The notes: generated by a model from the sequence alone, not told the origin. A stretch of DNA of 64,000 nucleotides from Batkoa obscura (GCA_030770535.1 JASVEC010000017.1:620001-684000); one strand, 5' to 3'; positions 10,607-21,318 are shown, numbered from the stretch's first letter. Numbers and translations: made by a program.

Positions 10607-11704
10607 ATGAATACTTTAAAAGAGGGAGACTACAGCTTACAGGTATGTGATCAATGCCACAATAAGAGAATAAAATGTGACAGAGAAATACCACAATGTC
10701 AACAGTGTCAAGACAAAGGGTTATCATGCACATATTTAAGAGTATTAAAGCAAACCAAGCAATTGTATTCAAATAGAGTCGCCATTTTACCTTTAGGCAG
10801 GTTACCAAATCAACCTACTCGTAAAAGAAGATCAAAAAAAGAACTATTAGCCCTGAAAACCAAAAATGAAAGTTCGGATGGAAACAATATTACAATTAAT
10901 GCTAAGAGTAATACTAAAAGTGACAAGAATAACAAGAGTAACAAAAATAGTTTAAGTGTTATTACCAATAAGTAATTTTTACTTTGATTTTTACATTATG
11001 TTTATTAACTAATTTGATATAGTGTGAGTATAAAAAAAAGGCATACTGGGATGATAAAACATGAGTTACTGGATAGGCCAGTAGTAAAAGAGGAATATAG
11101 ACCGATTCCAATATTAAAAGGAATTGAATCAATAATATATCCAGATGAGCATATATCCATAATAGCATCTTCAATCCAAGTTTATTTTAATATAGTTAAT
11201 ATTAAGTTACCATTGTTTATTAAAAATCAATTTTTTAACAAAAAACGCAGCAATTTGTTAATGAGTATGATTTATATATCTGGGCTAAAATTAATAAACA
11301 ATAAGAATAAGAAGAACAAACGACTTGTCAACATGTTAATTGAAGAGTATCAACAATCTATATATAAAATGATAAACATCCAACAATTAAATAATATCGA
11401 TACCATACAAGCAATATTGATAAATAAATATTTGAATTTAAGTTTAATACCAAATAGTATATGTAATGTAGTATTGAACGCAGCTATGCAATTAGGATTG
11501 GGCTTGAGACCTAATGAAAATTTAAAATTGAAATATTGTTCAATAATAGAACGTAAATTAGCATATCTGTTAATATTAAGATATTACTTTTTAAACCATA
11601 TTCCAGTAATCACACCACACAAGTCTTGGTATCGATATGAACTAATTGCATCTAAGGCCAAGGCCAAGGCCAAAGCTAAAGCTAAAGCTATTGAGTCAGA
11701 GTAG
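10607..11704 (+). CDS. Zn2Cys6 zinc-cluster transcription factor, short
   Basis: Exons 10607-10971 and 11023-11704 with a 51-bp intron (GTAATT...TATAG) give 348 aa in one frame. Residues about 14-41 are a canonical zinc cluster, CX2CX6CX6CX2CX6C (VCDQCHNKRIKC...CQQCQDKGLSC), which binds two zinc ions and contacts CGG-type DNA half-sites. A basic segment TRKRRSKKE follows and could be a nuclear localisation signal. The Asn/Ser/Lys-rich linker holds the splice join. The C-terminal part looks like a shortened, degenerate fungal regulator middle domain. The protein ends in a run of Lys-Ala pairs encoded by a six-base tandem repeat at about 11656-11690. Target genes are unknown. Confidence 0.8.
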
Positions 11705-11845
11705 AAGTGAGTTCAACGACATTGTTAATAATTCAAATTTTCAGTTTATAATTAATCAACTTGGGATTCATAAATATTGATTGTTTTATTATTCTAATTT
11801 GGTCAAAATTTAAAAGTATACTTTTTTTGATTTTTCTTATCCTCT

Positions 11846-11876
<31 letters not shown>

Positions 11877-12825
11877 TTTTTAAAACCAGCCGAGTTATAA
11901 CATAATAAAAAGATACATCTATTGTTCCCCACTTTTATTTGTACTCTATGTTTTACGTTTATCTCATCTCCCCATTATGCTATTGTCAAGGTAATAAGAT
12001 TAATAAGATTAAAAAAGAAAACGAAATTGAAGTTTAATTATTTATAACATTGAAATTAATAATTAGCATTTATACTTTAAACTAAATTTGTTAACTTGAT
12101 GCACTTACAAATTGGTAACTTTCAACTTTATGATTTATCGCCGATTAAAGTAATATAAGGTCACATTGAAGTACATATGGATTTATATTTCAATTGTGCT
12201 CACTTTTGAATTAGATCATTTTAGTACCAAGGCTACTAATCACTTTATTTGTGTATTTATGTACTTGTGTAACTAAAAACTTTTTCAACTGCTATTAATA
12301 GTAACTCACCCTCCTATATTTATTTAATCCGGTTTTAATATGTGTAAATTAATGGTTTAGGACTTTACTTTTTAGTATTGCACTTTATTTAATATATACA
12401 TATATATGCGTTGTAATATTTTTGTGAATTAAAGATATTTATTGCAAATATATCATCTTTTATATATTGCTAATGATAGAGTGTGTATTATAAAGCCATT
12501 TTTATAACCTCTTTGTTTTTTTATACTAACTTGGTATTAAAAAAAATTAGTCCCCATAGTATAATGAGCTTCAAGTGTTAAACTATTTTAAAGTTCTACT
12601 GAATAAATATTGGCAAATATATTAAGACTATTATAGAAGCCAACTAGATTTAAAAATAACACTTTTGAATTTAATTGGGTTCCATAATAAAGTCAGATAT
12701 ATGATGAAAAGCGTTTTGTACTACCTTTAAATTTTGCGAATATTTCTAAAATAAATTATTTTGAGCTATTAAACTAAATATACTATAACCAAACTATTGT
12801 AAAGCATTAAATGTTAAAAAATTGT
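11705..12825. other. Intergenic, no gene seen
   Basis: AT-rich spacer with a short tandem run of CCATTTT units at about 11848-11878, likely part of the 3' flank of the zinc-cluster gene. Nothing else supported. Confidence 0.4.
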
Positions 12826-12928
12826 TATATGAGAATGTTTTATTTGGTTTCATTACTTTTCCATTTTCAAGTGCTATTTGAGCGAGGAGATAGTAAAATT
12901 CTTAAACAAAAAAATACATCTCCATATA
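12826..12928 (+). mobile_element. MITE-A copy 2
   Basis: Same layout as the copy at 4591: TATATGAGAATGTTTT start, core AAGTGCTATTTGAGCG, TAGTAAAATTCTTAAAC and end ATACATCTCCATATA. The ends have drifted. Confidence 0.8.
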
Positions 12929-12993
12929 ATAAAAAGAAATTTGAATTAATAAAAATAATATATAATAAGCTATAAACTATATAAAATAAACAA

Positions 12994-13092
12994 ATGGGGA
13001 TGTATTTTTTTGTTTGAATTTTACTAGCAGTTTTTCCACTTAAATAGCGCTTAAAAAATGGAAAAGTAATGAAACCAAAAAAAACACCCTCA
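12994..13092 (-). mobile_element. MITE-A copy 3
   Basis: Reverse orientation: ATGGGGATGTATTTTTTTG, TTTTACTAGCAG, core CCACTTAAATAGCGCTT, end AAAAAACACCCTCAATA. Its last bases lead directly into the AATA microsatellite at 13092. Confidence 0.8.
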
Positions 13093-13093
13093 A

Positions 13094-13180
<87 letters not shown>
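13092..13180 (+). repeat. (AATA)n microsatellite, about 22 units
   Basis: An uninterrupted AATA tract of about 89 bp, directly joined to the end of MITE-A copy 3. It produces an artefactual open frame on the minus strand (13040-13375) with an LFIY repeat. Confidence 0.95.
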
Positions 13181-13284
13181 AAAGATATTATTATAAAATT
13201 TATATAAAATATTATAGAATTTGATAGCTTTATTAAAAAATATAATATTAAAAAATAATTTAAAAATGTAAAGATCTTTAATAA

Positions 13285-14003
13285 TGTGAAATATTGCTTT
13301 ATCAGCTTTATAATTAACTATAATATAATAATTGCTTAATTTATGTATAAAATTAATTACAGTCTTATAATTCAACTATAATTCATGTAGTATAATTAAT
13401 TCAAAGTTTTTTTATTTTTATTTACTGTGAGAATATCTACTACCTAATTGCAAAAAACATTATCTTTTTATTTTAACGTTTATATTATGTGATTATATAT
13501 GGGGATGTATTTTTTTGTTTAAGAATTTTACTAACAATCTTTCCGCTCAAATAGTACTTAAAGAATGGAAAAAATAATGAAACCAAAAAAAACATCCTCA
13601 TATAAAAAACATAATAATAGTTATTTTTTATCACAACTACCCAGCTAAAGTATAACTTTCTTTTAATATAATAACTTGAAGTTTTTTATTTAATTATTTT
13701 TTTAATAATATTTTTTATTTTATTTGTTTTATATAGTCTATAGTTTATTATATGCTATTTTTCATAATTTAAGTCTATTTTAGTTATATAAACTAAGATT
13801 TTTTAATTAAGAGCTAGCTAATTAAACAAAAACTGCTTTTAATTCTAACCACTGAGTACTAACTTTCATAAATAATAAAATCGCTTAAAGTTAATTAAAT
13901 TTATTATATAAATTACAATTAAATTATGAAATTGCAATTAGTTTTATAAGCAGTTTAAGTAGTTATTATAATTAACTGTAAAGCTGGTAAAGCAACTTTT
14001 TTA
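13285..14003 (+). mobile_element. Element B copy 1 (diverged, interrupted by MITE-A)
   Basis: Starts TGTGAAATATTGCTTTATCA and continues with recognisable blocks of the better-kept copy at 14047: TGTGAGAATATCTAC, ACTTGAAGTTTTTTA, AAACTGCTTTTAATTCTAAC and ACTGAGTACTAACTTTCA. It ends with a diverged inverse of its start near 14003. MITE-A copy 4 sits inside at 13496-13604. No coding capacity. Confidence 0.65.
13496..13604 (-). mobile_element. MITE-A copy 4, inserted in element B
   Basis: TATATGGGGATGTATTTTTT, TTTTACTAACAATCTTTCC, core CCGCTCAAATAGTACTT, end AACATCCTCATATA. It lies within element B copy 1, so this insertion is younger than that B copy. Confidence 0.85.
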
Positions 14004-14046
14004 GAACTTTTTTTAAGTTTAAGCTAATTAGTCTAATACTACTAAG

Positions 14047-14576
14047 TGTGAAATATTGGTTTATTAGCCCTCGGACTAATTATAACATAATAATCATTTG
14101 ACTTGTTTACAAAGCTAGTGGTAGTCTTGTAATCAATTTAACCGTAAATCATGTGGTATAATCAATCCAGAGTCCCTTGTTTTGATCTGCTGTGAGAATT
14201 TCTAACTTCACATTGCAAAGAATATAAAAGAGATTCTTCAACATGATAACTCGAAGCTTTTTAATTGAATTACTCCCTGATATCGTATTATTAATAAAGC
14301 CACTAAGTCTTTCTGATAATATTTTACGTAGACTTTACAGTAGTATTGTCTATTCTATTTGTTTTACATAGTTCGTAACTTATTACGTATTGTTCTTATT
14401 CATTTAAGTCTATCTTAGTTATATAAGCTAAGATTGTTCGACTCAAGGCAACTTAATCAACCAAGGACTGCTTTTAACTCCTACCACTGAGTATCAACTT
14501 TCACATAGTTTTGTAAACAAGTTAAATGATTATTATCTTATAACTAATCCGAGAGCTGATAAACCAATATTTCATA
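14047..14576 (+). mobile_element. Element B copy 2 (best-kept copy, about 530 bp)
   Basis: The left end TGTGAAATATTGGTTTATTA is repeated in inverse at the right end, TAAACCAATATTTCATA. The terminal inverted repeats extend about 65-70 bp and include TTTGTAAACAAG / CTTGTTTACAAA. The interior is slightly more GC-rich than the surroundings and has no long open frame. Blocks match copy 3 at 62428-62851 in reverse orientation. It looks like a non-autonomous DNA transposon. Confidence 0.75.
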
Positions 14577-14619
14577 GTAGTAAATATTTTTATAGTAGAT
14601 TAAAATAAAAAAACTATAA

Positions 14620-14738
14620 ATCAATTATATTATATAAATTATAATCAATTTATTTATAAACTATAACTAGTTTTATAAACAAATTAAGTAGTTATTATGT
14701 TATAACCAATTATAAAGCTGATAAAATAGTATTTCACA
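14620..14738 (+). mobile_element. Element B right-end fragment
   Basis: AGTTTTATAAACAAATTAAG...AAAGCTGAT...ATTTCACA matches the right end of element B. It is followed at 14739 by TTAATAA, the same 7 bp that precede the left end of copy 1 at 13278-13284. The pair may be a target duplication around the whole 13285-14738 composite. Confidence 0.55.
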
Positions 14739-14874
14739 TTAATAAAGAATAAAACTAAATAAGTAAATACTATAATAATGCTTTTATTTTATTATTTTAT
14801 TTATTTTTATATTTAAATATGTATTATAACTGAAATCAAAATTAAAATCAAATTATACACTACTTTTAAAAAAA

Positions 14875-14973
14875 CATGGGGGTGTATTTTTTTGTTTAAG
14901 AATTTTACTAACTTTTCTGCTCAAATAGCGCTTAAAAATGGAAAAGTAATGAAACTAAAAAAAATATCCTCAC
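14875..14973 (-). mobile_element. MITE-A copy 5
   Basis: CATGGGGGTGTATTTTTTTG, TTTTACTAACTTTTC, core GCTCAAATAGCGCTT, end AAAATATCCTCACG. It abuts element E at 14975. Confidence 0.8.
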
Positions 14974-14974
14974 G

Positions 14975-15234
14975 TTTTTATTAAAATATTTTGCATATTT
15001 GATAAATAAAATTTTATTAAGTTTTTAAAAATTACATCAACTTTGCAAAAAAATTATCCTTTGTTTAAGGAAAATCCTGCTTAGTTTATATCAAATAAGA
15101 AAATCCTGCTTAAATTTATTCTAAAATAGCGCAAAATTTTTCTCAAGCAGATGACTAATTTTTTTAAAAAGCTGATGTAATTTTTTTAAACTTGAAATTT
15201 TATTTGTCAAGTGCCCAAAATATTTTAATGAAAA
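14975..15234. mobile_element. Inverted-repeat element E (about 260 bp)
   Basis: The left arm (14976-15042) and right arm (15169-15236) are inverse copies over about 68 bp at roughly 80 percent identity; shared blocks are ATTAAAATATTTTG, AAATAAAATTT and AAATTACATCA. The 126-bp middle contains AAAATCCTGCTTA twice. No coding. Such arms would fold into a long hairpin, as in foldback-type MITEs. Confidence 0.6.
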
Positions 15235-15236
15235 TA

Positions 15237-15876
15237 TGTCCTTTCTTTTTGAAAATAATGTAAAAGCTAAAATTTGAGTCAAGTTTTAACTGGACCAAAC
15301 GTAAGGTTTTTCTAAAGTGGATTTAGCTAGAAATTACATTGGTAATTCTATCAATTTTATTGATAAATTTATAGGTTTAAATTCTATCTTTAATTTAATC
15401 ATTACTGCTAGTTTAGAAAATTAATATAGGATAAGCTTTAAAATTAAAATTTAATATTATTTGTTATTCTCTTAAATTTAACTAATAATTTGTGACTATT
15501 CTTTTAGGTCATTTCTTATAAACGTAAGGATTTAATCATTATTTTTTATAAGTCATATATATTATAATATAAAAATTATACCTACAAATTTAAAATATAA
15601 TAACATGTTTAATAATATAAACCTGGATTTAATTATTATTTCGCTATAATTGAATCTATTTATGATATAAATAACAAAAATAATGCTTTAAAAATATGAG
15701 GGCATAATTGTTTTATCAGCGTAAATAAATATCACTATGATGAATCGATTACTTTTAATCACAGTAATCAATAAGTTAAAATGATAAAATAGTAAACCAA
15801 GTAAATGCAAATGTATATAAACATAAGGATTAAAACTAAAATAACTAGATAATTTAAATAATTCAAATTTGATATA
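15237..15876. other. Intergenic, no gene seen
   Basis: AT-rich sequence upstream of the membrane protein gene. No exon or RNA gene could be supported. Confidence 0.4.
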
Positions 15877-16329
15877 ATGTTTAGTGAACCTTATTTAATT
15901 CAATCTAGTACCGTATTTGTAACCTTTTTACTATGGTTTTTGAACAGTTTAGTATTATTAAGTATTCATTTGAAAAACGGTGATAGCAGTTTACAATACT
16001 CTCATGGGCCCACCGTAGCTCATACTGAAGAAACAGGTGTCGCTGCCACTCATAAAGATCACGTTGTAAATATTGAAAAAAATGATCATCGATTACTTAA
16101 AGCCTTTTTATTCTTATCTGTTGGCGTTATCCTTAATGTAATGGTTGGTGGAAGCAAGACTTCAGGTGACGTGTTTTCTTTAATTGTTTTATTCTCTTTA
16201 GCAATCAGTTGCATGCTTCACTTTTTAAATTACCGAACAATCGGTAATGGGTTCTGGGTGCTTCTATTATTAGCTTTATTTGGATTATATATTACGCCTT
16301 GGGTTCACAACAGATCTGGACAAGCTTAA
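15877..16329 (+). CDS. Small four-helix membrane protein, unrecognised
   Basis: Intronless, 150 aa. Four hydrophobic segments are visible: about 11-31 (TVFVTFLLWFLNSLVLL), 72-89 (LLKAFLFLSVGVILNVMV), 97-115 (FSLIVLFSLAISCMLHFL) and 124-141 (FWVLLLLALFGLYI). Between the first and second lies a 40-residue hydrophilic loop rich in His (YSHGPTVAHTEE, THKDH). Codon use matches the real genes nearby, and the frame is much longer than chance frames in this AT content, so it is probably coding. I do not recognise a family. His-rich loops can bind metals, but nothing further supports that here. Confidence 0.6.
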   Translation: MFSEPYLIQSSTVFVTFLLWFLNSLVLLSIHLKNGDSSLQYSHGPTVAHTEETGVAATHKDHVVNIEKNDHRLLKAFLFLSVGVILNVMVGGSKTSGDVFSLIVLFSLAISCMLHFLNYRTIGNGFWVLLLLALFGLYITPWVHNRSGQA

Positions 16330-16956
16330 ATATTAAGATATCAATGCCAAATAAATATTAGTTTCAACCACTTATTATTGTTATGCATTAAAATATAAAT
16401 AAATAAATAAACAAACCTATATAATTAAATTGAAAAATGTAGTTTATTATAATTTAAGGAAAAAAGAGTTAGATAACATTAAAAGTAACAAAATATAACT
16501 TGGAGCATACTGTTTCTCCTGTTATTTTATTTAAGAATTATTTAGAGACATTATTTTCACAAAATGGTTGACCAATTAATTTGGTCTATAAATAAAATTT
16601 CTTCCTAATAAATCATTATAAATCACCAAATTACAAAATATTATATACAAAATATTAAAGTTACAGTATACTTTTATTTATAACCTTTATTAAAATAATT
16701 GGTTCTTAATTGACAGTAAGAGATATTCTTAAATTTTTATTTTTAGATGCGGTCAAAAGGATGAATTACATCAGCAAAATGCATTTGATTGGCTATAATA
16801 AATAACTACCAATCATGTCAAACATTAGAAGTTTGACTTGAAATTTATTGGAACATTGAGGATATTCGTATTTAAGTTATAAGCTAAGTAAAAGAAGACA
16901 AAAGTATCAATTCCTTTTAATCCTTTTAATCTTTACTATAAAATTAAAAGTACACT
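16330..16956. other. Intergenic, no gene seen
   Basis: About 630 bp between the membrane protein and the next zinc-cluster gene; AT-rich and without a supported feature. Confidence 0.4.
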
Positions 16957-18018
16957 ATGTTTGAAGAAGAAACAGGACATACAGGTGTTCGAGAATTAGT
17001 GAAAAGGGCATGCGATTTTTGTCGAAGAAGGAAAATCAAATGTGATGGGAATATGGCATGTATGAATTGTATAAAACATAACAAAGGGGATTGTAGTTAC
17101 GAAAAACCGATCCTTAAAAGAGGACCTAAAGGAGCAAGAAATAGGGCATGTACTCTTTCTGATCAACATCGTCCACAAATTGTTAGCACAATCAATACAA
17201 ATACTGCTGGATTACTATTTAATACTTCAAGCGAACAATCAAGATCAAGCTCACCATCGATAATGAAAGAGTTGGGATCTTTATTCTCATATAATGAAAT
17301 GCCTTCACCATTTTTGAAAGAACATGACCTAAATCCAGTCAGTTTAACTAAAAGACATAATGAGATAGCTACACCACGTTTTCATCCAAATGACTTTGAA
17401 GAGGAAGATGAGTTTGCTAATGAAAATCTATCGCATATGATCGAAAAAATGAATAACATCAATAGTAATAGTAGCAATAGCGGTAGCAACAAAACAATGA
17501 CTAGCGCCTCAAGCAATACAAATGACGATGCCTTATATAATTTGAGTGAACCTGTGTCAGCTCCTAAAAAAACGACGGGGAGTTACCATATGCTAGTACC
17601 ACCTAAAGAAGAATTACAAAAATTAAACAATTGGCCATTAACGGAATATGGTATTGATTTTGTTAAGTTAGTGTTATATTTAGGGGACTTGCCACATGAC
17701 AAATTGAATACGGCTCAGATACAAAGCATCGTAAATTATTTTCATAATTTTCATTGCAAAGTGCCTATTTTGGATATCAATAATTTATTTTACTTCTTAA
17801 GATGTGAACATAATGATTATGTTAAACATCTACTGAATGACTTTTTGGTGCTACTAAAGTTAACGAATATCAACTTTATAAAGACGGATCAGACCTTATT
17901 TGAATGCTGGTTAAATTCATTAAACTCTTTTTATCCTGATGATCCCATGAACCCTTTTGCTTTACTCTTATTCGTTTTAGATGCTACTATAGCAAGACTA
18001 GCTGTTCTATTAATTTAA
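16957..18018 (+). CDS. Zn2Cys6 zinc-cluster transcription factor
   Basis: Intronless, 353 aa. Residues about 19-46 carry the zinc cluster CX2CX6CX5CX2CX7C (ACDFCRRRKIKC...CMNCIKHNKGDC), one residue off the commonest spacing at two positions. A basic KRGPKGARNRA stretch follows, then a long Ser/Asn-rich linker to about residue 210. The C-terminal region (LVLYLGDLPHDKL..., NYFHNFHCKVPILD) resembles the start of a fungal regulator domain, but the protein stops soon after at LAVLLI, so this domain is much shorter than in full-length members. It may be a natural short form or a truncated paralogue; I saw no downstream exon. Confidence 0.8.
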   Translation: MFEEETGHTGVRELVKRACDFCRRRKIKCDGNMACMNCIKHNKGDCSYEKPILKRGPKGARNRACTLSDQHRPQIVSTINTNTAGLLFNTSSEQSRSSSPSIMKELGSLFSYNEMPSPFLKEHDLNPVSLTKRHNEIATPRFHPNDFEEEDEFANENLSHMIEKMNNINSNSSNSGSNKTMTSASSNTNDDALYNLSEPVSAPKKTTGSYHMLVPPKEELQKLNNWPLTEYGIDFVKLVLYLGDLPHDKLNTAQIQSIVNYFHNFHCKVPILDINNLFYFLRCEHNDYVKHLLNDFLVLLKLTNINFIKTDQTLFECWLNSLNSFYPDDPMNPFALLLFVLDATIARLAVLLI

Positions 18019-18920
18019 AAAATACACTCTTTTTATTATTGTAACTTCTTTTTAAAGTTTTTTAATATATTATATTATAATATTTATTTTTAAATTTAGA
18101 TTAAATTGCTTCAATTTCATTGGACAATATTCTATTTTCACCACCATTTATTGTAATTTTATTATAAAAAGTATGTATGTTAATTTAAACTTTATTATAA
18201 AATAATTAAAACAAGAGGGTTAGTTCAAAAGCTACTCCTAAAACAGCATTTTGAAACACTATAATTTAGTTTTCTAATATCTCAGATTTGGCTAAGTAAT
18301 AATATTATTTCCAACATGCATCATCTTTAAATAATATTAAAATACTTTCATTTATTCAACTATCTATCCCTGTTTTAATAGGTTACTTAAATAACGTTTG
18401 ATTATTATAACCATAATAAAACGACAGAATATACAGCTAAAATGAAGTGCTATTCTAACATTTATCTGTTTAAAAATGTATTACGGAATCCTCTGCATTA
18501 TCGATCATTGATATTAAAAAACAATCTTTTTGATAGGACCGAAATAAATTTAAACACTTTAAGAAAAAACAACTTAACGAAAACAGATCCAAAGTTAATT
18601 TAGCCAGACTCCTACGATTGGTTAAAATTTATCGAATGCTTCGAGTCTGCTAATTCATTGGATAAAAGATAAGATCCCATTATTTGAGTATTAAAGTTTT
18701 GAATAATGATGAAAAGAGTGATGGATAAAGATTAAAGAATTGAAATGAGATAAAAAGTTTTTTATTTAGTTAGAAAAAGAGAAAGGTAAGCCTTAATTTT
18801 TAATATAATCTAAAAGTATAGTGAAAAGTAAATAGAACGAAATAACAGTATATAGTAGTATCGTATAAATCAAATAGAAAGACTTTATTAACAATATTTT
18901 TAAATTAGATTTAATCAAAC
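18019..18920. other. Intergenic, no gene seen
   Basis: 900 bp between the zinc-cluster gene and COX6B; AT-rich, no supported feature other than the presumed promoter of COX6B near its right end. Confidence 0.4.
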
Positions 18921-19217
18921 ATGAGTGACAACGAAGTAACCATTCAACTTGAAACCGCACCTTTTGATGCCCGTTTCCCAAACACCAACCAAACCAAACA
19001 CTGCTGGCAAAACTATGTAGATTATTATAAATGTATCAATGCTAAGGGTGAAGATTTCCCAGCTTGCAAACAATTTTATAAAAATTATCGTTCTTTATGT
19101 CCTTCCTCTTGGGTAAGTTGAATATTTATAGTTATAATCTTTTATTTATCATTGATTTAGACTGAAAAATGGGACGAACAAAGGGAAGCCGGAGTATTCG
19201 CTTCTAAAACTAAATAA
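18921..19217 (+). CDS. COX12: Cytochrome c oxidase subunit 6B
   Basis: Exons 18921-19112 and 19161-19217 with a 48-bp intron give 82 aa, about the usual length of the family (yeast Cox12 is 83). The protein carries the twin pair CX9C ([11 protein letters not shown]) and CX10C ([12 protein letters not shown]) that form disulphides in the intermembrane space, where the subunit sits on complex IV facing cytochrome c. [20 protein letters not shown] and [14 protein letters not shown] are strongly conserved family blocks; the intron splits SSW/TEKW. No presequence is expected, because import uses the Mia40 pathway. It shows that the organism respires. Confidence 0.95.
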
Positions 19218-19525
19218 ATTTCAAGGTTAAGGTGAATCTTATTATTATTAATTTGATACAAGTATATAATTTTAGTAAAATTTAAATTATTCTTTTATAT
19301 AAAACAATTGACTTGAAAGATCAAGTATTAATATAACGTTAATGAATCAATGATGAAGAAGTATATAAAGGGATGATGAGATAATATTTTATAGTAGTTT
19401 AATAATAATATAGTTAAGATATAGCGTAATCATTGAACACATAATAAAATGAAATTACAAGGATAATGATTTTAATACGATAACTTATTTATTATTCACA
19501 CAAACACATATATATTGTAATACTT
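19218..19525. other. Convergent intergenic spacer
   Basis: 308 bp between the stops of COX6B and the tail-anchored protein gene; AT-rich 3' flanks, no supported feature. Confidence 0.4.
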
Positions 19526-20191
19526 TTATCTTCTTCTCTTCTTATTACCATAAAAATAATTAACTGATACAGCTAACAAGATAGGTATAGCAGCTAAAGT
19601 TAGCCCTTTAACCCATGAAAAGGTAGATGAATTTTCTTCTTCTTTATCATGGTTTTCCTTTTCAGTAATGGTAGGTAATAAAGCATCTACCCTTTCGTCC
19701 AGCATATCCATTCTTCGGATCATTTGTAAAACTAAGCTCATCATCTCATCTACCTGTTGACAAGTGAGCCTGGCTAAAGCAGCTGTCTCTGGTAAGCTGG
19801 TATGGAGTGCATGAGACATACTATCTGAGGGTATGCCTTCATCTAAAGATATACTTTGGGTCATATCCAAGTTAATAGTTTCTTTTTCATCTGGACTATT
19901 GATGCTTGGTACTGAACTGAAGATTGAATTTCTTCGATCGCTTAATTGTATGATTGAGCTTGCATAGCTGTCCATTGAACTCAAGCTTATGCTTGTTTTC
20001 ATATTGCTTTTTTTCTCACTCCCCTCCATGGATTCGGAGTTACTATTTAGCTTTTAATATCAGTAAGTATAAGTGTAAATATTAGATTACCTCAAGTTTT
20101 CCTCCTCTCTAGACAAATTATCAGCTTCAAAATTATAATTGGATGTCGAGGCATTGTTTCGATATTTCAATTGCTTTTCATTATCTGACAT
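19526..20191 (-). CDS. Tail-anchored coiled-coil membrane protein, unrecognised
   Basis: Two exons on the minus strand, 20091-20191 and 19526-20042, with a 48-bp intron; 205 aa. I chose the ATG at 20191, since the upstream exon splices in frame, and not the internal Met at 20029. The N-terminal half is Ser-rich and acidic. A heptad-like segment QVDEMMSLVLQMIRRMDMLD could form a coiled coil. A single hydrophobic helix (GLTLAAIPILLAVSVNYFYG) is followed by NKKRRR at the very C-terminus. One C-terminal helix with a short basic tail is the mark of tail-anchored proteins of the mitochondrial outer membrane, peroxisome or ER. The layout recalls fission adaptors, but no family motif was recognised. 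Confidence 0.65.
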
Positions 20192-20835
20192 TTTAAAATA
20201 AAAAAATAAAAGTTATTCTTCTACAAATTTCAACAGTCACTTGTTTTAACGCTTTTCTTTCTTTACTTTTTAGCCAATCCCTCTTGCATTTTCTTCTTTT
20301 AACCAATGAATCCGGGTGCTTGGTAGGGCTTTAAGCCAAATATAAGCCAATTAAGATTATTATTTATCTGGGTGGAATTTACTAATAATTTTTTGTTTAT
20401 CTATTTTATCAGGATAAATCTTTTAAACTAGATTGTATTAATATTAAATAAATAACACCATTGTTTGCTGTTTAACTTGCTTCAATCAAATTATCTATTA
20501 TAGGCCAAGGGTTGAATAAAATGTGCGCTTAATTTATTACTCAATTCGTTAACTTTACTATCCTCTTTAAATCCCCTATAGTCAGTCAAATGAACGTGAT
20601 GTTGATTTCACCCAATCAATAGAAATTATAATGATGAACACTTATATGATTGGAAATTCTCAATCTGGTTCGGATTATAGGGATAGAAAAAAAAGGAAAT
20701 AAAACGAGGTAAAATTTGAAATTAGGACTTTACTTTGAACTAACAACTATAATTTAAAAGTTATCAACTTCAATTAATATATTTTTTAATCTATAATATA
20801 CTTAATATTAATATTGTGTTTGCTATATACCTAAT
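20192..20835. other. Divergent intergenic region
   Basis: 644 bp between the starts of the tail-anchored protein gene and the GPI-type protein gene. Presumed promoters for both; no specific element identified. Confidence 0.4.
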
Positions 20836-21318
20836 ATGAAATTCATTGCCCCCCTTTACCTTATCTGCTTTAGCCTTTTAAATAGCAGTGTTGAGTCAAC
20901 GTGCGTTAAAGTCTCTGTCCAAACCATTGAAATGTGCTTAGATAGACTCCAAATTGCTGTTGATAAGTGCGCCCCTAGTGACCAAGCTTGTTTATGTAAG
21001 GAACAATACTTCACCTTAGAGTGCTACAATACTTGCCTTGAAGACAAAGAATATCAAGGTAAAAGAGCTAATAGAGAAAGCGAAGTTTTAGCTCACTGTA
21101 GAGCTGCTAATATTAATACGAAAGAGTTCTTACCTACCGCTACCACTACTTCGTCTGGAGCTACCGACAAGCCAAAGGAGACAGGTAACAGTGATAAAGA
21201 TACCTCAAAGTCTGGGGCTGATAAGTCTAAAGTTCCTGATAATTCTGGATCAAGTGTTTACCACTATTCCTCAGTTGCCGCCTTGTCTGCACTTACTTAC
21301 TCAGTATTATATCTTTAA
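20836..21318 (+). CDS. Small GPI-anchored-type secreted protein
   Basis: Intronless, 160 aa. Signal peptide 1-21 (FIAPLYLICFSLLNSSVES). Residues 22-95 hold nine Cys (MCLDRLQIAVDKC, CLCKEQYFTLECYNTC), recalling small Cys-rich fungal surface domains without an exact match to CFEM. Residues 98-140 are Thr/Ser/Lys-rich. The C-terminus is a hydrophobic tail (SSVAALSALTYSVLYL) without following charges, as expected for a GPI attachment signal; the attachment site could be the Asn/Ser/Gly group just before it. Likely a wall or plasma-membrane surface protein. Confidence 0.7.
   Translation: MKFIAPLYLICFSLLNSSVESTCVKVSVQTIEMCLDRLQIAVDKCAPSDQACLCKEQYFTLECYNTCLEDKEYQGKRANRESEVLAHCRAANINTKEFLPTATTTSSGATDKPKETGNSDKDTSKSGADKSKVPDNSGSSVYHYSSVAALSALTYSVLYL

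Noticed and set aside
13092-13180. Possible CRISPR-like or structured repeat array
   Set aside because: The tract is a plain AATA microsatellite with no spacers.
13040-13375. Minus-strand frame with an LFIY repeat
   Set aside because: Created by the AATA microsatellite and the MITE-A next to it.
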